From the NCBI RefSeq assembly GCF_013317235.1, contig NZ_WLCM01000007.1, forward strand, positions 71,501-135,500: 64,000 bases of DNA, read 5' to 3'. Position numbers and translations under genes: made by a program. Positions 54,843 to 64,000 of this stretch are shown one piece after another. The notes under the pieces are model-generated. The model was not told the origin of the DNA. It searched no databases and was given only the letters and a program-made list of their open reading frames with translations. Source of the stretch: Leisingera sp. ANG59 (lineage in GTDB: Bacteria > Pseudomonadota > Alphaproteobacteria > Rhodobacterales > Rhodobacteraceae). Within the stretch, counting starts at the first letter, position 1; the number at the start of each line of letters is the position of its first letter.

Positions 54843-54902
54843 GCCCGGGTTGCCTCATGCCGGTGCCGCAGTCCATGCCGGCGCCGTTGCTTCGGCAGCA
54901 GC

Positions 54903-55840
<938 letters not shown>

Positions 55841-55841
<1 letters not shown>

Positions 55842-56647
55842 TGGCTGCCGGGCCGGCGGCGCGGCGTCTGCGGATGCGCGCCCGGCCCGGTTCCGCCCGC
55901 CGCGTCTGGCGGGCGTTGTGTTTGGGGCTGGCCCTGGCCGGCCCCTCTGCGCTGGCGGCTGAAGACAGGATTGTCTCGGCCCGTTACGGCGAACCCACCT
56001 CGCGCTATGGCCATGCGGTGCTGGGCGATGATTTGGAATACGGCGCGCTGGAGCTGACGGTTGAAAACAGCGGTGCTGACGGGCTGTCCGCCAAGGCCGT
56101 CTATCAGACATCCGAGATTCTGATCCGGCTGCCGCGGGATCATGTGTTTGAGGACATCGCGCCGCGGCTGGCGGATGTGGATGGCGACGGCAATCCCGAA
56201 GTGCTGGTGGTCGAGACCGATGTGGCAGCGGGCGCCCAGCTGGCCATTTATGACGCGCGCGGTGAAAAGATCGCCGAGACCCCGCATATCGGCATAAGCC
56301 ACCGCTGGCTGGCGCCCATCGGCGCCGCGGATCTGGATGGTGACGGATATGCGGAGATTGCCTATGTCGACCGGCCGCATCTGGCAAAGACCCTGCGCAT
56401 CTGGCGTTTCCGGGACGGCGCGCTGCACGAGGTTGCCAGCAAGCCCGGGCTGACCAATCACCGCATCGGCGAGGACTTCATCACCTCCGGCATCCGCGAC
56501 TGCGGTGAGGGGCCGGAGCTGGTGCTGGTCAGCGGCGGCTGGCAGCGGATCATGGCGGCGCGGCTGCGGGAGGGTGAAATATCCGCCCGGGACATTGGAG
56601 TCTTCGACCCCGGAGCAGGTCTGACAGAGGCGCTGGCCTGCCGCTGA
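55841..56647 (+). CDS. FG-GAP/VCBS repeat exported protein
   Basis: 268 residues. A basic N-terminus with a signal peptide (RALCLGLALAGPSALAAED) leads to calcium-loop-like motifs DVDGDGNPEVLVVET and DLDGDGYAEIAYVDR, which mark FG-GAP/VCBS propeller blades. Only about half a propeller is present. TGATG coupling to the ferredoxin gene. Role unknown. Confidence 0.82.
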
Positions 56648-56669
56648 CCACAGCGGGTGCAACGGGTCC

Positions 56670-56740
56670 GCGCCGCGCCTTGCGCGGCGCCCGGCCCAAC
56701 TGCCCGGCTCATCCCCCGGATGGGCTGAAACAGGCGGGAG
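56670..56740. repeat. Dispersed CCCAAC/GGCGGGAG repeat, copy 2
   Basis: 71 bases: hairpin GCGCCGCGC-CTT-GCGCGGCGC, then CCGGCCCAAC, a second short hairpin (CATCCCCCGGATG) and GGCGGGAG at 56733-56740. Same order and length as copies 1 and 3. Confidence 0.7.
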
Positions 56741-56894
56741 CGCGCGCCCCGGCCTTGCATAAGATCCTTGCCTGCGGCCTTGGGCGGTTCTGCATTCGCG
56801 TTTCCGAATTCTTCACTCCCTTCGCGTAGCCTGCGGCAAATGGGGAAATGCCCGGCGGCGCCGGCTGGGGCATGTTTTCACAGGAGACACGCGC

Positions 56895-58619
56895 GTGAGT
56901 TTTACACCCTATGTGTTCGGCACCGGTATCGCCGGCTGGACCTTCCTGCAGCGGACCCAGGCCCAGCAGCAGGAAGTCTATGAAAAATCACCCGTTCTGG
57001 ACCGCCGGGTGCAGGATTTCAAAGAGCGCATCACCAGCATCCAAAGCTCGGACCAGTTGCTGGACGATTACAACCTTCTGCAGGTGACACTGGGCGCCTT
57101 TGGCCTGGATGAAGACATCAACAACCGCGCCTTCATCCAGAAGGTACTGGATTCCGACCTGAGTGATTCCAAGTCCTTTGTGAACCGCCTCAATGACAGC
57201 CGCTATCTGGCGCTGGCAAAGACCTTCGGCTTCAACAGCCCGGACGGTCCGCAGCTGCCGAGTGCCAAAGGCGGCAGCGAATTTGCGGGCATTTCCACCG
57301 CGGATGACCTGCTGTCCAACTCAACCCTGCTGAAAAAAGCGCTGGACAACGTCGGGCTCAAGGGGATGGAAAACAACCAGTTCTTTCTTCAGAAGGTGCT
57401 GGAATCAGACCTCAGCGATCCGGAGTCCTTTGCCAACAAGCTGACCGATACCAGGTTCGCCGATTTTGCCAAACAATTCGAATTCGGCAAACCGCCGGAG
57501 TATGACAGCAGCATCCAGGCGCTGGTGTCGGAATTCAACCAGCACACCGACGGGCTGGCGAGCGCCGATGACCTGCTGGAGGATGAAGACCTGCTGCAGG
57601 CGGTGATCGAGACCTTCGACCTGGAACGCACCAGCAAGGACTTCCTGCGCCGGGTGCTGAATTCGGACACCACCGATCCGGATTCTTTCGTGAACCAGCT
57701 GGAGGACACGCGCTATCTGAATGTCTCCCGCGCATTCGGTTTCGGCTATCCGGACATCAACGCGATGACCGACCCGGATGAGCTGCTGCAGAACCCGGAG
57801 CTGCTGGCGGATGCGCTGGACCTGTTCAACGTCAGCGACCGGGGCGAGACCTACTTGCGCCAGGTGCTGGAGTCCGACCTGAACGACCCGAACTCCTTTG
57901 TGAACCAGCCGGAAAACATTGCCTATTACGATTTTGCAGAGGCGTTCCAGAACACCTGGCCGGATCATGTCAGCAAGATGCAGGTGTTTTCCAATGAGAT
58001 CACCGACAAGCTGGACAGCCTGTCCTCTGCGACGGAGCTGGTGTTCGACCTGAGCCTGTTCGAGGCCTCGCTGGACATTTTCGGGCTGAGCCACCGGGAC
58101 AGCGATTTCAATGTCATGATCAAGACGCTGGATTCGGATCTGTCCTCGGAAATCTCCTATGCCAATCTGCACCATGACAAGAACATGAAAGCAATGGCTT
58201 ATGCCTTCTCCTTCAACAAGGGGGAGATCGCGCAGGACTACCCGGACGGCTTTGCCGAGGAAATTGCCGATCTTTATACAACACGCCAGTTCGAGATCGA
58301 GATCGGCAATTCAGATCCCAACATGCGGCTGGCGCTGGCGCTGGAGCGTGAGTTGCAGGCGGTGGCGGATGAAGGCGGCAGCGAGAACGCCCATTGGTAC
58401 AACATCATGGGCTCACCGCCGCTGCGCACCGTGTTCGAGACCGCCTTGGCGCTGCCGTCCAATTTCGGGCAGCTGGATATCGAGCGCCAGCTGGTGGAGA
58501 TGAAGGACCGGGCCTTTTCCGCCTTTGGCACCACCCATCCGGCGGATTTCCTGGAGCCGGACATGCTCGACCAGTTCCGCAGGCGGTTTCTGCTGATGAC
58601 GGATCTGGGCGGTTTCTGA
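56895..58619 (+). CDS. DUF1217 family protein (flagellum-associated family)
   Basis: 574 residues from GTG with CAGGAG eight bases upstream. About five copies of a 70-residue helical repeat are seen, each with a pattern like FIQKVLDSDLSDSKSFVNRL and RYLALAKTFGF (second FLQKVLESDLSDPESFANKL; third FLRRVLNSDTTDPDSFVNQL). DUF1217 proteins occur in Rhodobacteraceae flagellar loci. No flagellar gene is adjacent here, so the link is by family only. No signal peptide. Confidence 0.85.
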   Translation: MSFTPYVFGTGIAGWTFLQRTQAQQQEVYEKSPVLDRRVQDFKERITSIQSSDQLLDDYNLLQVTLGAFGLDEDINNRAFIQKVLDSDLSDSKSFVNRLNDSRYLALAKTFGFNSPDGPQLPSAKGGSEFAGISTADDLLSNSTLLKKALDNVGLKGMENNQFFLQKVLESDLSDPESFANKLTDTRFADFAKQFEFGKPPEYDSSIQALVSEFNQHTDGLASADDLLEDEDLLQAVIETFDLERTSKDFLRRVLNSDTTDPDSFVNQLEDTRYLNVSRAFGFGYPDINAMTDPDELLQNPELLADALDLFNVSDRGETYLRQVLESDLNDPNSFVNQPENIAYYDFAEAFQNTWPDHVSKMQVFSNEITDKLDSLSSATELVFDLSLFEASLDIFGLSHRDSDFNVMIKTLDSDLSSEISYANLHHDKNMKAMAYAFSFNKGEIAQDYPDGFAEEIADLYTTRQFEIEIGNSDPNMRLALALERELQAVADEGGSENAHWYNIMGSPPLRTVFETALALPSNFGQLDIERQLVEMKDRAFSAFGTTHPADFLEPDMLDQFRRRFLLMTDLGGF

Positions 58620-58915
58620 CGCGCGGGGGCCAGATCCATTGATCCCGCCCCCGCCGGGGCAGGCCGATTGATCTGAAGCCAGCCTGTGTGCCGCAGCCAG
58701 TCTGTGTGTTCGGCGTTGGCCGCCCGCTGCAGCGCTCAGCTGCGGGCGGCCAATGCTTGCCGGTATCCTGAAAATTACCGGTGCCCTGAAAGAACCTTCC
58801 CTTGGCGTTCAGCAAGCGGCCTTGGGGTGGGCATGTTCTGCCATCGTTTGCGCCCGGGTTGGAGCGGCTCAAAGGCGGCTGTGCTGCTTGCCATGCGGAA
58901 GGGCCGGACCGGGGC
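58620..58915. other. Intergenic region with a GC-rich hairpin
   Basis: Perfect 12-base arms TTGGCCGCCCGC (58716-58727) and GCGGGCGGCCAA (58742-58753) form a hairpin with a 14-base loop. Before it AGCCTGTGTG and AGTCTGTGTG form an imperfect direct repeat. No gene is supported. Confidence 0.6.
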
Positions 58916-59401
58916 TCAGGCTTGGGCCGGGCCGCCGGGAACAGCCTTCTCCATGGTCACCGAAGTCGGCCTGTCGAACCCCGGATGCGCGGTCTCGCCG
59001 GTCTTGCGGAACCCCATCCTGGCAAAGGCGGCGCGGTTGCCCGTCAGCTCGATCCGGGTCTGCAGCCGCAGCACCGGCAGGCCAAGCGCCCTGGCGCGGG
59101 ACGCGGCAAGATCCACCAATGCGCGGGCCAGCCCGGTGCCGCGCTGAGCCTCCTCCACCGCGAGTTTTCCCAGATACAGGCAATCGGGCCTGGGCGTCAG
59201 GAAGACGCAGGCCAAGGGCGGTGTGCCGGCCGCCCAGATCTCGCCGCTGCGGCATTGGTCCTGAAGGGAGGCCAGCGTCAGAAGGTGCATGGAGGAGGGC
59301 GGATCGATGCGACCCTCCATACAGGCGAAGCTGCGCCGGATCAGGTCGAGCACATCAACGAGGCTGGGGTCATCGGGTGCAAGTCGGCGGGGGGCGGTCA
59401 T
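58916..59401 (-). CDS. GNAT-family N-acetyltransferase
   Basis: 161 residues. The acetyl-CoA-binding strand and loop read CLYLGKLAVEEAQRGTGLAR, followed by ALVDLAASRARALGLPVLRL and FARMGFRKTGET. The substrate is unknown. A 22-codon frame (59398-59466) ends on this ATG with ATGA overlap and might be a leader peptide. Confidence 0.85.
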   Translation of the reverse strand: MTAPRRLAPDDPSLVDVLDLIRRSFACMEGRIDPPSSMHLLTLASLQDQCRSGEIWAAGTPPLACVFLTPRPDCLYLGKLAVEEAQRGTGLARALVDLAASRARALGLPVLRLQTRIELTGNRAAFARMGFRKTGETAHPGFDRPTSVTMEKAVPGGPAQA

Positions 59402-59466
59402 TGGGTAACCCCGTCAGCAGGCGGAGAGGGCAATCGCGGCCGGCGGATGGCAGTTTTGCGCGTCAT
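59398..59466 (-). CDS. Possible 22-residue leader peptide before the GNAT gene
   Basis: Frame starts MTRKTAIRRP and ends with TGA overlapping the GNAT start (ATGA). GAAGGA lies seven bases before its ATG. It is too short to judge by composition; translational coupling is the only argument. Confidence 0.25.
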   Translation of the reverse strand: MTRKTAIRRPRLPSPPADGVTQ

Positions 59467-59560
59467 GGGGTGTCCTTCCTGTCCGGCAGGATATTCCGCC
59501 GCTGCGGTGCGGGCAAATCCGGAGGAGGGGAAGATGCCTGCGCCTGCGGGGCGCAGGCCG

Positions 59561-59631
59561 CCGGGCGCGGCAGCGCCCGGCCACGCCCAACTGCGAGTGG
59601 CAATCTGTGATTGGCCGGGAGCAGGCGGGAG
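59561..59631. repeat. Dispersed CCCAAC/GGCGGGAG repeat, copy 3
   Basis: 71 bases: hairpin GGGCGCGGCAGCGCCC, then GGCCACGCCCAAC (three extra bases before CCCAAC), and GGCGGGAG at 59624-59631. It lies between the GNAT and purD genes. Confidence 0.65.
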
Positions 59632-59654
59632 CCGTCCCGGCAACAAGCCCGGGG

Positions 59655-60920
59655 TTACTTCAGCGCCCGCCAGCCGATGTCGCGGCGGAAGAAGCCCTGC
59701 GGCCAGTCGATTCCGTCCACCATCGCATAGGCGCGGTCGCGGGCCTCCTGCAGGGTTTCGCCGCGGGCGGTGACGTTCAGCACCCGGCCGCCAACCGCCA
59801 GCACCTTGCCGTCCTGTTCCTGGGTGCCCGCATGGAACACCATGTTGCTGCTGTCCTCGGGCAGCGCGTCCAGCCCCTTGATTCCGGAGCCTTTTTCATA
59901 CGAGCCAGGATAGCCTTCAGCCGCCATCACCACGGTGATCGCGTGATCGTCCGCCCAGTTCACCTGCGCTTCGCCCAGGCGGCCCTCAGCCGCCGCGTGC
60001 ATCAGGTCCAGCGCCTGGGCACCGAGGCGCATCATCAGCACCTGGCATTCCGGATCACCAAAGCGGACGTTGTATTCCACCAAGCGGGGCTGGCCGTCCT
60101 TGATCATCAGGCCCGCATAGAGCACCCCCTGATACGGCATGCCGCGTTCCGCCATCACTTTCATGGTGGGCTTGACGATTTCTTCCATCGCCTTCGCCTC
60201 GACCTCCGCCGACAGCACCGGGGCCGGGGAATAGGCGCCCATGCCGCCGGTGTTGAGCCCGGTGTCGCCTTCGCCGACCCGCTTGTGGTCCTGGGCGGAA
60301 CCGATCGCCAGCACGTCTTCGCCGTCAACCAGCACGAACAGGGAGGCCTCTTCGCCTTCCATGAATTCCTCGATCACCACTTCGGCGCCGGCGCCGCCGA
60401 AGGCGCCGCCGAACATGTCGTCGATGGCGGCGAGGGCTTCCTCTTCGGTCATGGCGATGATCACGCCCTTGCCGGCCGCCAGACCGTCGGCCTTGACCAC
60501 CGTCGGCGCGCCGTGCTTGCGCACATGCGCCTTGGCGGCCTCGGCATCGGTGAAATGGCCGTAGCCTGCGGTGGGGGCACCCGCCGCGTCGCAGATTTCC
60601 TTGGTGAAGCTCTTGGAGGCCTCCAGCCGGGCCGCGGCCTCGGAGGGGCCGAACACCAGAAGACCTGCCTCGCGCAGCCGGTCGGCAACGCCCGCGGCCA
60701 GCGGCGCCTCGGGGCCGACGATCACGAAGTCGATGGCATTCTCCTCGGCGAACGCCGCCACTGTGCCGCCGTCCTCGATGTCGAAGGATGCGCAATCGGC
60801 GATCTGGGCAATGCCGGCATTGCCCGGCGCCACGATCAGCTTGTCGCATTTGGGGTTCTGCATCACTGCCCAGGCCAGTGCATGTTCACGCCCGCCGCTG
60901 CCGAGGATAAGGATGTTCAT
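59655..60920 (-). CDS. purD: Phosphoribosylamine-glycine ligase
   Basis: 421 residues, full length. NILILGSGGREHALAWAV, the ATP-grasp region APTVVKADGLAAGKGVIIAM, QDHKRVGEGDTGLNTGGMGA and YNVRFGDPECQ are all intact. It forms glycinamide ribonucleotide in purine synthesis. Divergent from xseA. It is the second purine gene here after purA, but the two are not linked. Confidence 0.97.
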   Translation of the reverse strand: MNILILGSGGREHALAWAVMQNPKCDKLIVAPGNAGIAQIADCASFDIEDGGTVAAFAEENAIDFVIVGPEAPLAAGVADRLREAGLLVFGPSEAAARLEASKSFTKEICDAAGAPTAGYGHFTDAEAAKAHVRKHGAPTVVKADGLAAGKGVIIAMTEEEALAAIDDMFGGAFGGAGAEVVIEEFMEGEEASLFVLVDGEDVLAIGSAQDHKRVGEGDTGLNTGGMGAYSPAPVLSAEVEAKAMEEIVKPTMKVMAERGMPYQGVLYAGLMIKDGQPRLVEYNVRFGDPECQVLMMRLGAQALDLMHAAAEGRLGEAQVNWADDHAITVVMAAEGYPGSYEKGSGIKGLDALPEDSSNMVFHAGTQEQDGKVLAVGGRVLNVTARGETLQEARDRAYAMVDGIDWPQGFFRRDIGWRALK

Positions 60921-61055
60921 TGGCGCATTCTCCGATCTGCCTGAGCCCTGTGACCCCGCGGCGCCTGCCGGGGGCTTGCCTTGCTTGCCGCGCGTTCTAT
61001 GCTGCGCGCGACTTCAAAACAAGACCGGCCAAAGGCCGCAGGAGAGCAGCCCCCG

Positions 61056-62552
61056 ATGTCCGACCTGTTTGACGACCCGCAGCCCGGGCAGAACGCCCCG
61101 GAATTCACCGTTTCCGAGATTTCCGGCGAGGTGAAACGCACGCTGGAGGGCAGTTTCGGGCGCATCCGGGTGCGGGGCGAAGTCGGGCGGGTGTTCAAGG
61201 CGCGCTCCGGCCATCTCTACTACGACATCAAGGACGACCGTTCGGTGCTGGCCTGCACCACTTGGAAGGGGCAGATCAGCGGGTTATCGGTGGTGCCGGA
61301 GGAAGGGCTGGAGGTGGTTGTCACCGGCCGCCTGACCGCGTTCGGCGCCCAGTCCAAGTACAACATGAACGTGGATGAGGTGGCGGTTGCCGGCCAGGGG
61401 GCGCTGATGGCGCTGCTGGAGAAGCGCAAGAAGCAGCTGGAGGCCGAGGGGCTGTTTGCGCCGGAGCGCAAGAAGCCGCTGCCGTACCTGCCGCAGATCA
61501 TCGGGGTGGTGACCTCGCCGTCGGGCGCGGTGATCCGCGATATCCTGCACCGCTTGCGCGACCGTTTCCCGCGCAAGGTGCTGGTCTGGCCGGTGGCGGT
61601 GCAGGGGCAGAACTGCGCGCCCGAGGTCGCCCGCGCCATCCAGGGCTTCAACCGGCTGACGCCGGGCGGCGCGCTGCCGCGGCCCGATCTGATCATCGTC
61701 GCCCGCGGCGGCGGCTCGATCGAGGATCTGTGGGGCTTCAACGAGGAGATCGTGGCGCGTGCCGCGGCGGCCTCGCAGATCCCGCTGATCTCAGCCGTCG
61801 GGCATGAGACGGATACCACGCTGATCGACTTTGTTTCCGACCGCCGGGCACCGACCCCGACCGCGGCGGCTGAGCTGGCGGTGCCGGTGCGGCTGGAGCT
61901 GATGGCCTGGTCCGAGAACCAGGGCGCGCGGCTGACGCGGGCGGCCGGGCAGGCGGTGCAATTGCGGCGCCAGCGGCTGAACGATCTGGCGCGCGCACTG
62001 CCCAAGCCCGACACATTGCTGGAGACCCCGCGCCAGCGGCTGGACCGGATTTCCGACCGGCTGCCCGGTGCGCTGATCAGCGGCGTGCAGCGGCGGCGGG
62101 TGCATCTGAGCGAAACCGCGGCCAGCTTGCGCCCGGCCACCCTGCGCCAGTTGGTTGAGGGGCGGCGCGACCGGCTGCAGAACCTGTCCTCACGCCTCAG
62201 CCTGCGGCCGATCCAGCGGGAGATGGCGGCGCAGAAGGATGCGCTGGGGCGGCTGGCCCAGCGGCTGGATGCAGCGCAGGCCGCGCGCATCGACCGCCAG
62301 CGCCAGGCCCTGACCGCCGCCGGGCGGCAGCTGGAGATTCTCAGCTACAAGGCGACCCTGGAGCGCGGCTATGCGGTGGTGCGTTCGGGCGATGAGATCC
62401 TGACCACCAGGGCCGCCGCCGCCAAGGCAGGCGCCCTGCAGATCGAATTTGCAGACGGCACGCTGGATCTGGAGGGCGGGGCGGCACAGGCGCCGAAAAA
62501 GGAAGCGCCGAAACCTCCAGCAGAGGGCGGCGGCCAGGGCTCGCTGTTCTAG
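61056..62552 (+). CDS. xseA: Exodeoxyribonuclease VII large subunit
   Basis: 498 residues. An N-terminal OB fold (FTVSEISGEVKRTLEGSFG) is followed by the nuclease domain with IGVVTSPSGAVIRDILHRL, RGGGSIEDLWGFNEE and SAVGHETDTTLIDFVSDRRA, then a long coiled coil and a Lys/Pro-rich end. It degrades single-stranded DNA with the small subunit XseB, which is not in the window. Start at MSDLFDDP after AGGAGAGCAGC. Confidence 0.95.
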   Translation: MSDLFDDPQPGQNAPEFTVSEISGEVKRTLEGSFGRIRVRGEVGRVFKARSGHLYYDIKDDRSVLACTTWKGQISGLSVVPEEGLEVVVTGRLTAFGAQSKYNMNVDEVAVAGQGALMALLEKRKKQLEAEGLFAPERKKPLPYLPQIIGVVTSPSGAVIRDILHRLRDRFPRKVLVWPVAVQGQNCAPEVARAIQGFNRLTPGGALPRPDLIIVARGGGSIEDLWGFNEEIVARAAAASQIPLISAVGHETDTTLIDFVSDRRAPTPTAAAELAVPVRLELMAWSENQGARLTRAAGQAVQLRRQRLNDLARALPKPDTLLETPRQRLDRISDRLPGALISGVQRRRVHLSETAASLRPATLRQLVEGRRDRLQNLSSRLSLRPIQREMAAQKDALGRLAQRLDAAQAARIDRQRQALTAAGRQLEILSYKATLERGYAVVRSGDEILTTRAAAAKAGALQIEFADGTLDLEGGAAQAPKKEAPKPPAEGGGQGSLF

Positions 62553-62571
62553 CGGGTCATCTGCTGCGGCC

Positions 62572-62967
62572 TCAGGCGCCGACCTCGGGGCCGTAGCACA
62601 GCATCTCCTCGCCGATATCCTCGGCCTCGTAAAGCTCTGTCGAGGCCGGGTCGTCCTCGAACCGGGCGGTCAGGCCGCGGGACGTCAGCTCGAAGGTCCA
62701 GCACTGCGGATCATCGCGGTTTTCATAGACAAAACAGATCTGGCCACCCTCTTCGTACCAGTTGCCCTCCTGGCATTTGCCGTCCAGGAAGGACCAGATC
62801 ACCCGGCGGTCCGGCAAATAGCGTTCGACCCCGTACATGGCGCCGCCGAAGCCGTAGAACAGCGTGCGGCCCTGGGTGTAGCGGTCGAACTCGCTTGCGC
62901 TCAGCGGCTCGCCTGCCGCCAGCGGGGCGGGCAGGGCAGTCAGCAGGAGAATCATCAATGTGCGCAT
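62572..62967 (-). CDS. Hypothetical secreted protein
   Basis: 131 residues with a signal peptide (MRTLMILLLTALPAPLAAG). The mature part has a Tyr/Gly-rich middle (FDRYTQGRTLFYGFGGAMYG; DRRVIWSFLDGKCQEGNWYE) and four Cys, possibly disulfides. Known domain not recognised, though the layout recalls small periplasmic proteins of Rhodobacteraceae. It converges on xseA with 19 bases between stops. Confidence 0.7.
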   Translation of the reverse strand: MRTLMILLLTALPAPLAAGEPLSASEFDRYTQGRTLFYGFGGAMYGVERYLPDRRVIWSFLDGKCQEGNWYEEGGQICFVYENRDDPQCWTFELTSRGLTARFEDDPASTELYEAEDIGEEMLCYGPEVGA

Positions 62968-63098
62968 GAGGCCATTGTGCCTCAGGAGTGGTTCCACCTC
63001 CAAGCGTTGCGTGTTTCCGGGCAGGCTCCCGCAGGGTCATCTTTGACCGGACGCGTCCGCAGGCGGCAGACTGCCGGAAAACGAAGGGGTGGCAGGCG

Positions 63099-63741
63099 AT
63101 GACGGCGGAACTGATGCTTTGGGCGGGGGCCGGGGGCTGTGCATTGATTTACCTTTTCCTTGCGGCGCAGCCGCCCGGACTGCTGCGCAGTGTGCTGAAG
63201 ACAGCATCAGTCGCTTTGCTGGCGGTGGCGGCGCTGCTGGCGGACGCGCCCTTGCTGCTGGCCCTGGCGCTGGCCCTGTGCGCGCTGGGCGATCTGTTCC
63301 TGTCGCGAGACGGCGAGGCGGCGTTCATGGCGGGCGTCGGTGCCTTTGCCGCCGGGCATCTGGCCTATGCGGTGCTGTTCCTGACGCGGGAGGCGAGCGA
63401 CGCGGCGCGGCTGCTGCAGATGCCCGGCGCGGCCTTCGCGGCAGGTCTGCTGGTGCTGGGGCTGATGATGGCGAAAATCCTGGCGCCGCGCGCCGGGGCG
63501 CTGAAGGGGGCTGTGCTGGGGTACATCCCGATCATCCTTGGCATGGGGGCGGCGGCGCTGACGCTGCCGTTTGGTTCGTGGGTCTTTGCCGCTGCCTGCG
63601 CCTTCATGCTGTCGGATATGGTGCTGGCGGCGGAAACCTTTGTGCTGCCGGAGGATCATGCGCTGCGCCGGATCACGCCATATACGGTCTGGCCGCTCTA
63701 TTGGGGGGGCGCAAGCGGGCTTTGTGGCGGCATTTTCCTGA
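63099..63741 (+). pseudogene. Lysoplasmalogenase (YhhN family) interrupted by a G7 frameshift
   Basis: From ATG 63099 the frame is a clear YhhN membrane protein (LALCALGDLFLSRDGEAAFM; AFMLSDMVLAAETFVLPE; PYTVWPLYW), with about eight membrane segments. At G7 (63703-63709) the expected ending YWGAQAGFVAAF and its stop (63739-63741) lie in the next frame, as if one G had been added to G6. Read as given, the frame has no stop and runs on into ftsY. Intact, it would hydrolyse the vinyl-ether bond of lysoplasmalogens; 213-214 residues if restored. Confidence 0.8.
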
Positions 63742-63818
63742 TTTCTGCGGCGCGTTGCGCTTTGCACTCCGCCGAAATCCGCATTAGGTGGGGTGCAGAC
63801 CCTTTTGCGGAGACCAAG

Positions 63819-64000
63819 ATGGCGTTTTTCTCAAAGCTCAAGGAGCGGCTGTTCAAATCCTCCTCCAAGCTCGAGCAGGGGCTCGATGCGATTGTCGAGG
63901 AGGGCGCGGAGAGCGGTGCGGCGGAGGCTGCGGAGACTCAAGCTGAGGCCCATGTCGAGGCGCTGGCGGAGTCCCCGGCGGTAACGCCTGAGCAGCCTGC
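63819..64000 (+). CDS. ftsY: FtsY, signal recognition particle receptor (partial)
   Basis: The first 60 codons are visible: MAFFSKLKERLFKSSSKLEQ, then GLDAIVEEGAESGAAEAAE and an acidic Ala/Glu-rich stretch, the usual FtsY N-terminal membrane-targeting region. The GTPase part lies beyond the window. It is 77 bases after the restored lysoplasmalogenase stop and in the same frame as the unbroken upstream sequence. Confidence 0.85.
   Translation, partial: MAFFSKLKERLFKSSSKLEQGLDAIVEEGAESGAAEAAETQAEAHVEALAESPAVTPEQP

Noticed and set aside
63099-64000. A genuine lysoplasmalogenase-FtsY fusion protein
   Set aside because: The bridging residues match neither family, while removing one G gives the standard YhhN ending and stop; FtsY also has its own family-like start at 63819.

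Overview
This is a GC-rich alphaproteobacterial chromosome segment, most likely from the Roseobacter group of the Rhodobacteraceae (Leisingera/Phaeobacter/Ruegeria-like). The inference rests on gene content and order: rpiA-gor-hflK-hflC-degP, pcm-tolC-PopZ-like, purA-DUF2842, secG-pyrG, small Rhodobacterales-type conserved proteins, a DUF1217 protein and a cobalt-type nitrile hydratase set. No rRNA, tRNA, CRISPR array, transposase or integrase was recognised. Most of the window is dense housekeeping sequence with short intergenic gaps and clear intrinsic terminators.

Layout. 0-3.7 kb: copper chaperone, sirtuin deacylase, low-molecular-weight phosphatase, LysR regulator and two small conserved genes. 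3.7-8.7 kb: lepA between two lower-GC accessory patches, one with two unknown genes (4.0-5.2 kb) and one with an orphan DNA methyltransferase and a small winged-helix-like protein (7.57-8.48 kb). Two copies of a roughly 65-95 bp inverted-repeat-bounded element flank the second patch. 8.7-10.6 kb: a frameshifted small gene, small exported proteins and two tandem DksA/TraR-type zinc-finger genes, the second behind an FNR-like box. 10.8-17.1 kb: pcm, tolC, a PopZ-like scaffold candidate, cobQ and efp. 17.2-31 kb: ygfZ, fructosamine-kinase-like protein, glycosyltransferase, MsbA-type ABC exporter, two PLP aminotransferases, crotonase, class I aldolase and a MocR regulator with a candidate operator.

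31-49.2 kb: pyrG and secG; nitrile hydratase alpha, beta and accessory genes; purA; a long acidic protein with 19 perfect tandem copies of a six-base unit; thiamine diphosphokinase; serine deaminase; rpiA; gor; the membrane-protease regulators hflK/hflC. 49-64 kb: a chemoreceptor, a Do-family protease, a Crp-type regulator, a remnant of the error-prone polymerase DnaE2 next to a 2Fe-2S ferredoxin, a DUF1217 (flagellum-associated) protein, purD, xseA, a lysoplasmalogenase broken by a G7 homopolymer, and the start of ftsY.

No complete unknown multi-gene system was found. The most informative observations are two single-base frameshifts in homopolymers (one makes lysoplasmalogenase read in frame into ftsY), the DnaE2 remnant, three families of dispersed palindromic repeats, the accessory patches beside lepA, the FNR-like box before a DksA-like gene, and the hexanucleotide array.
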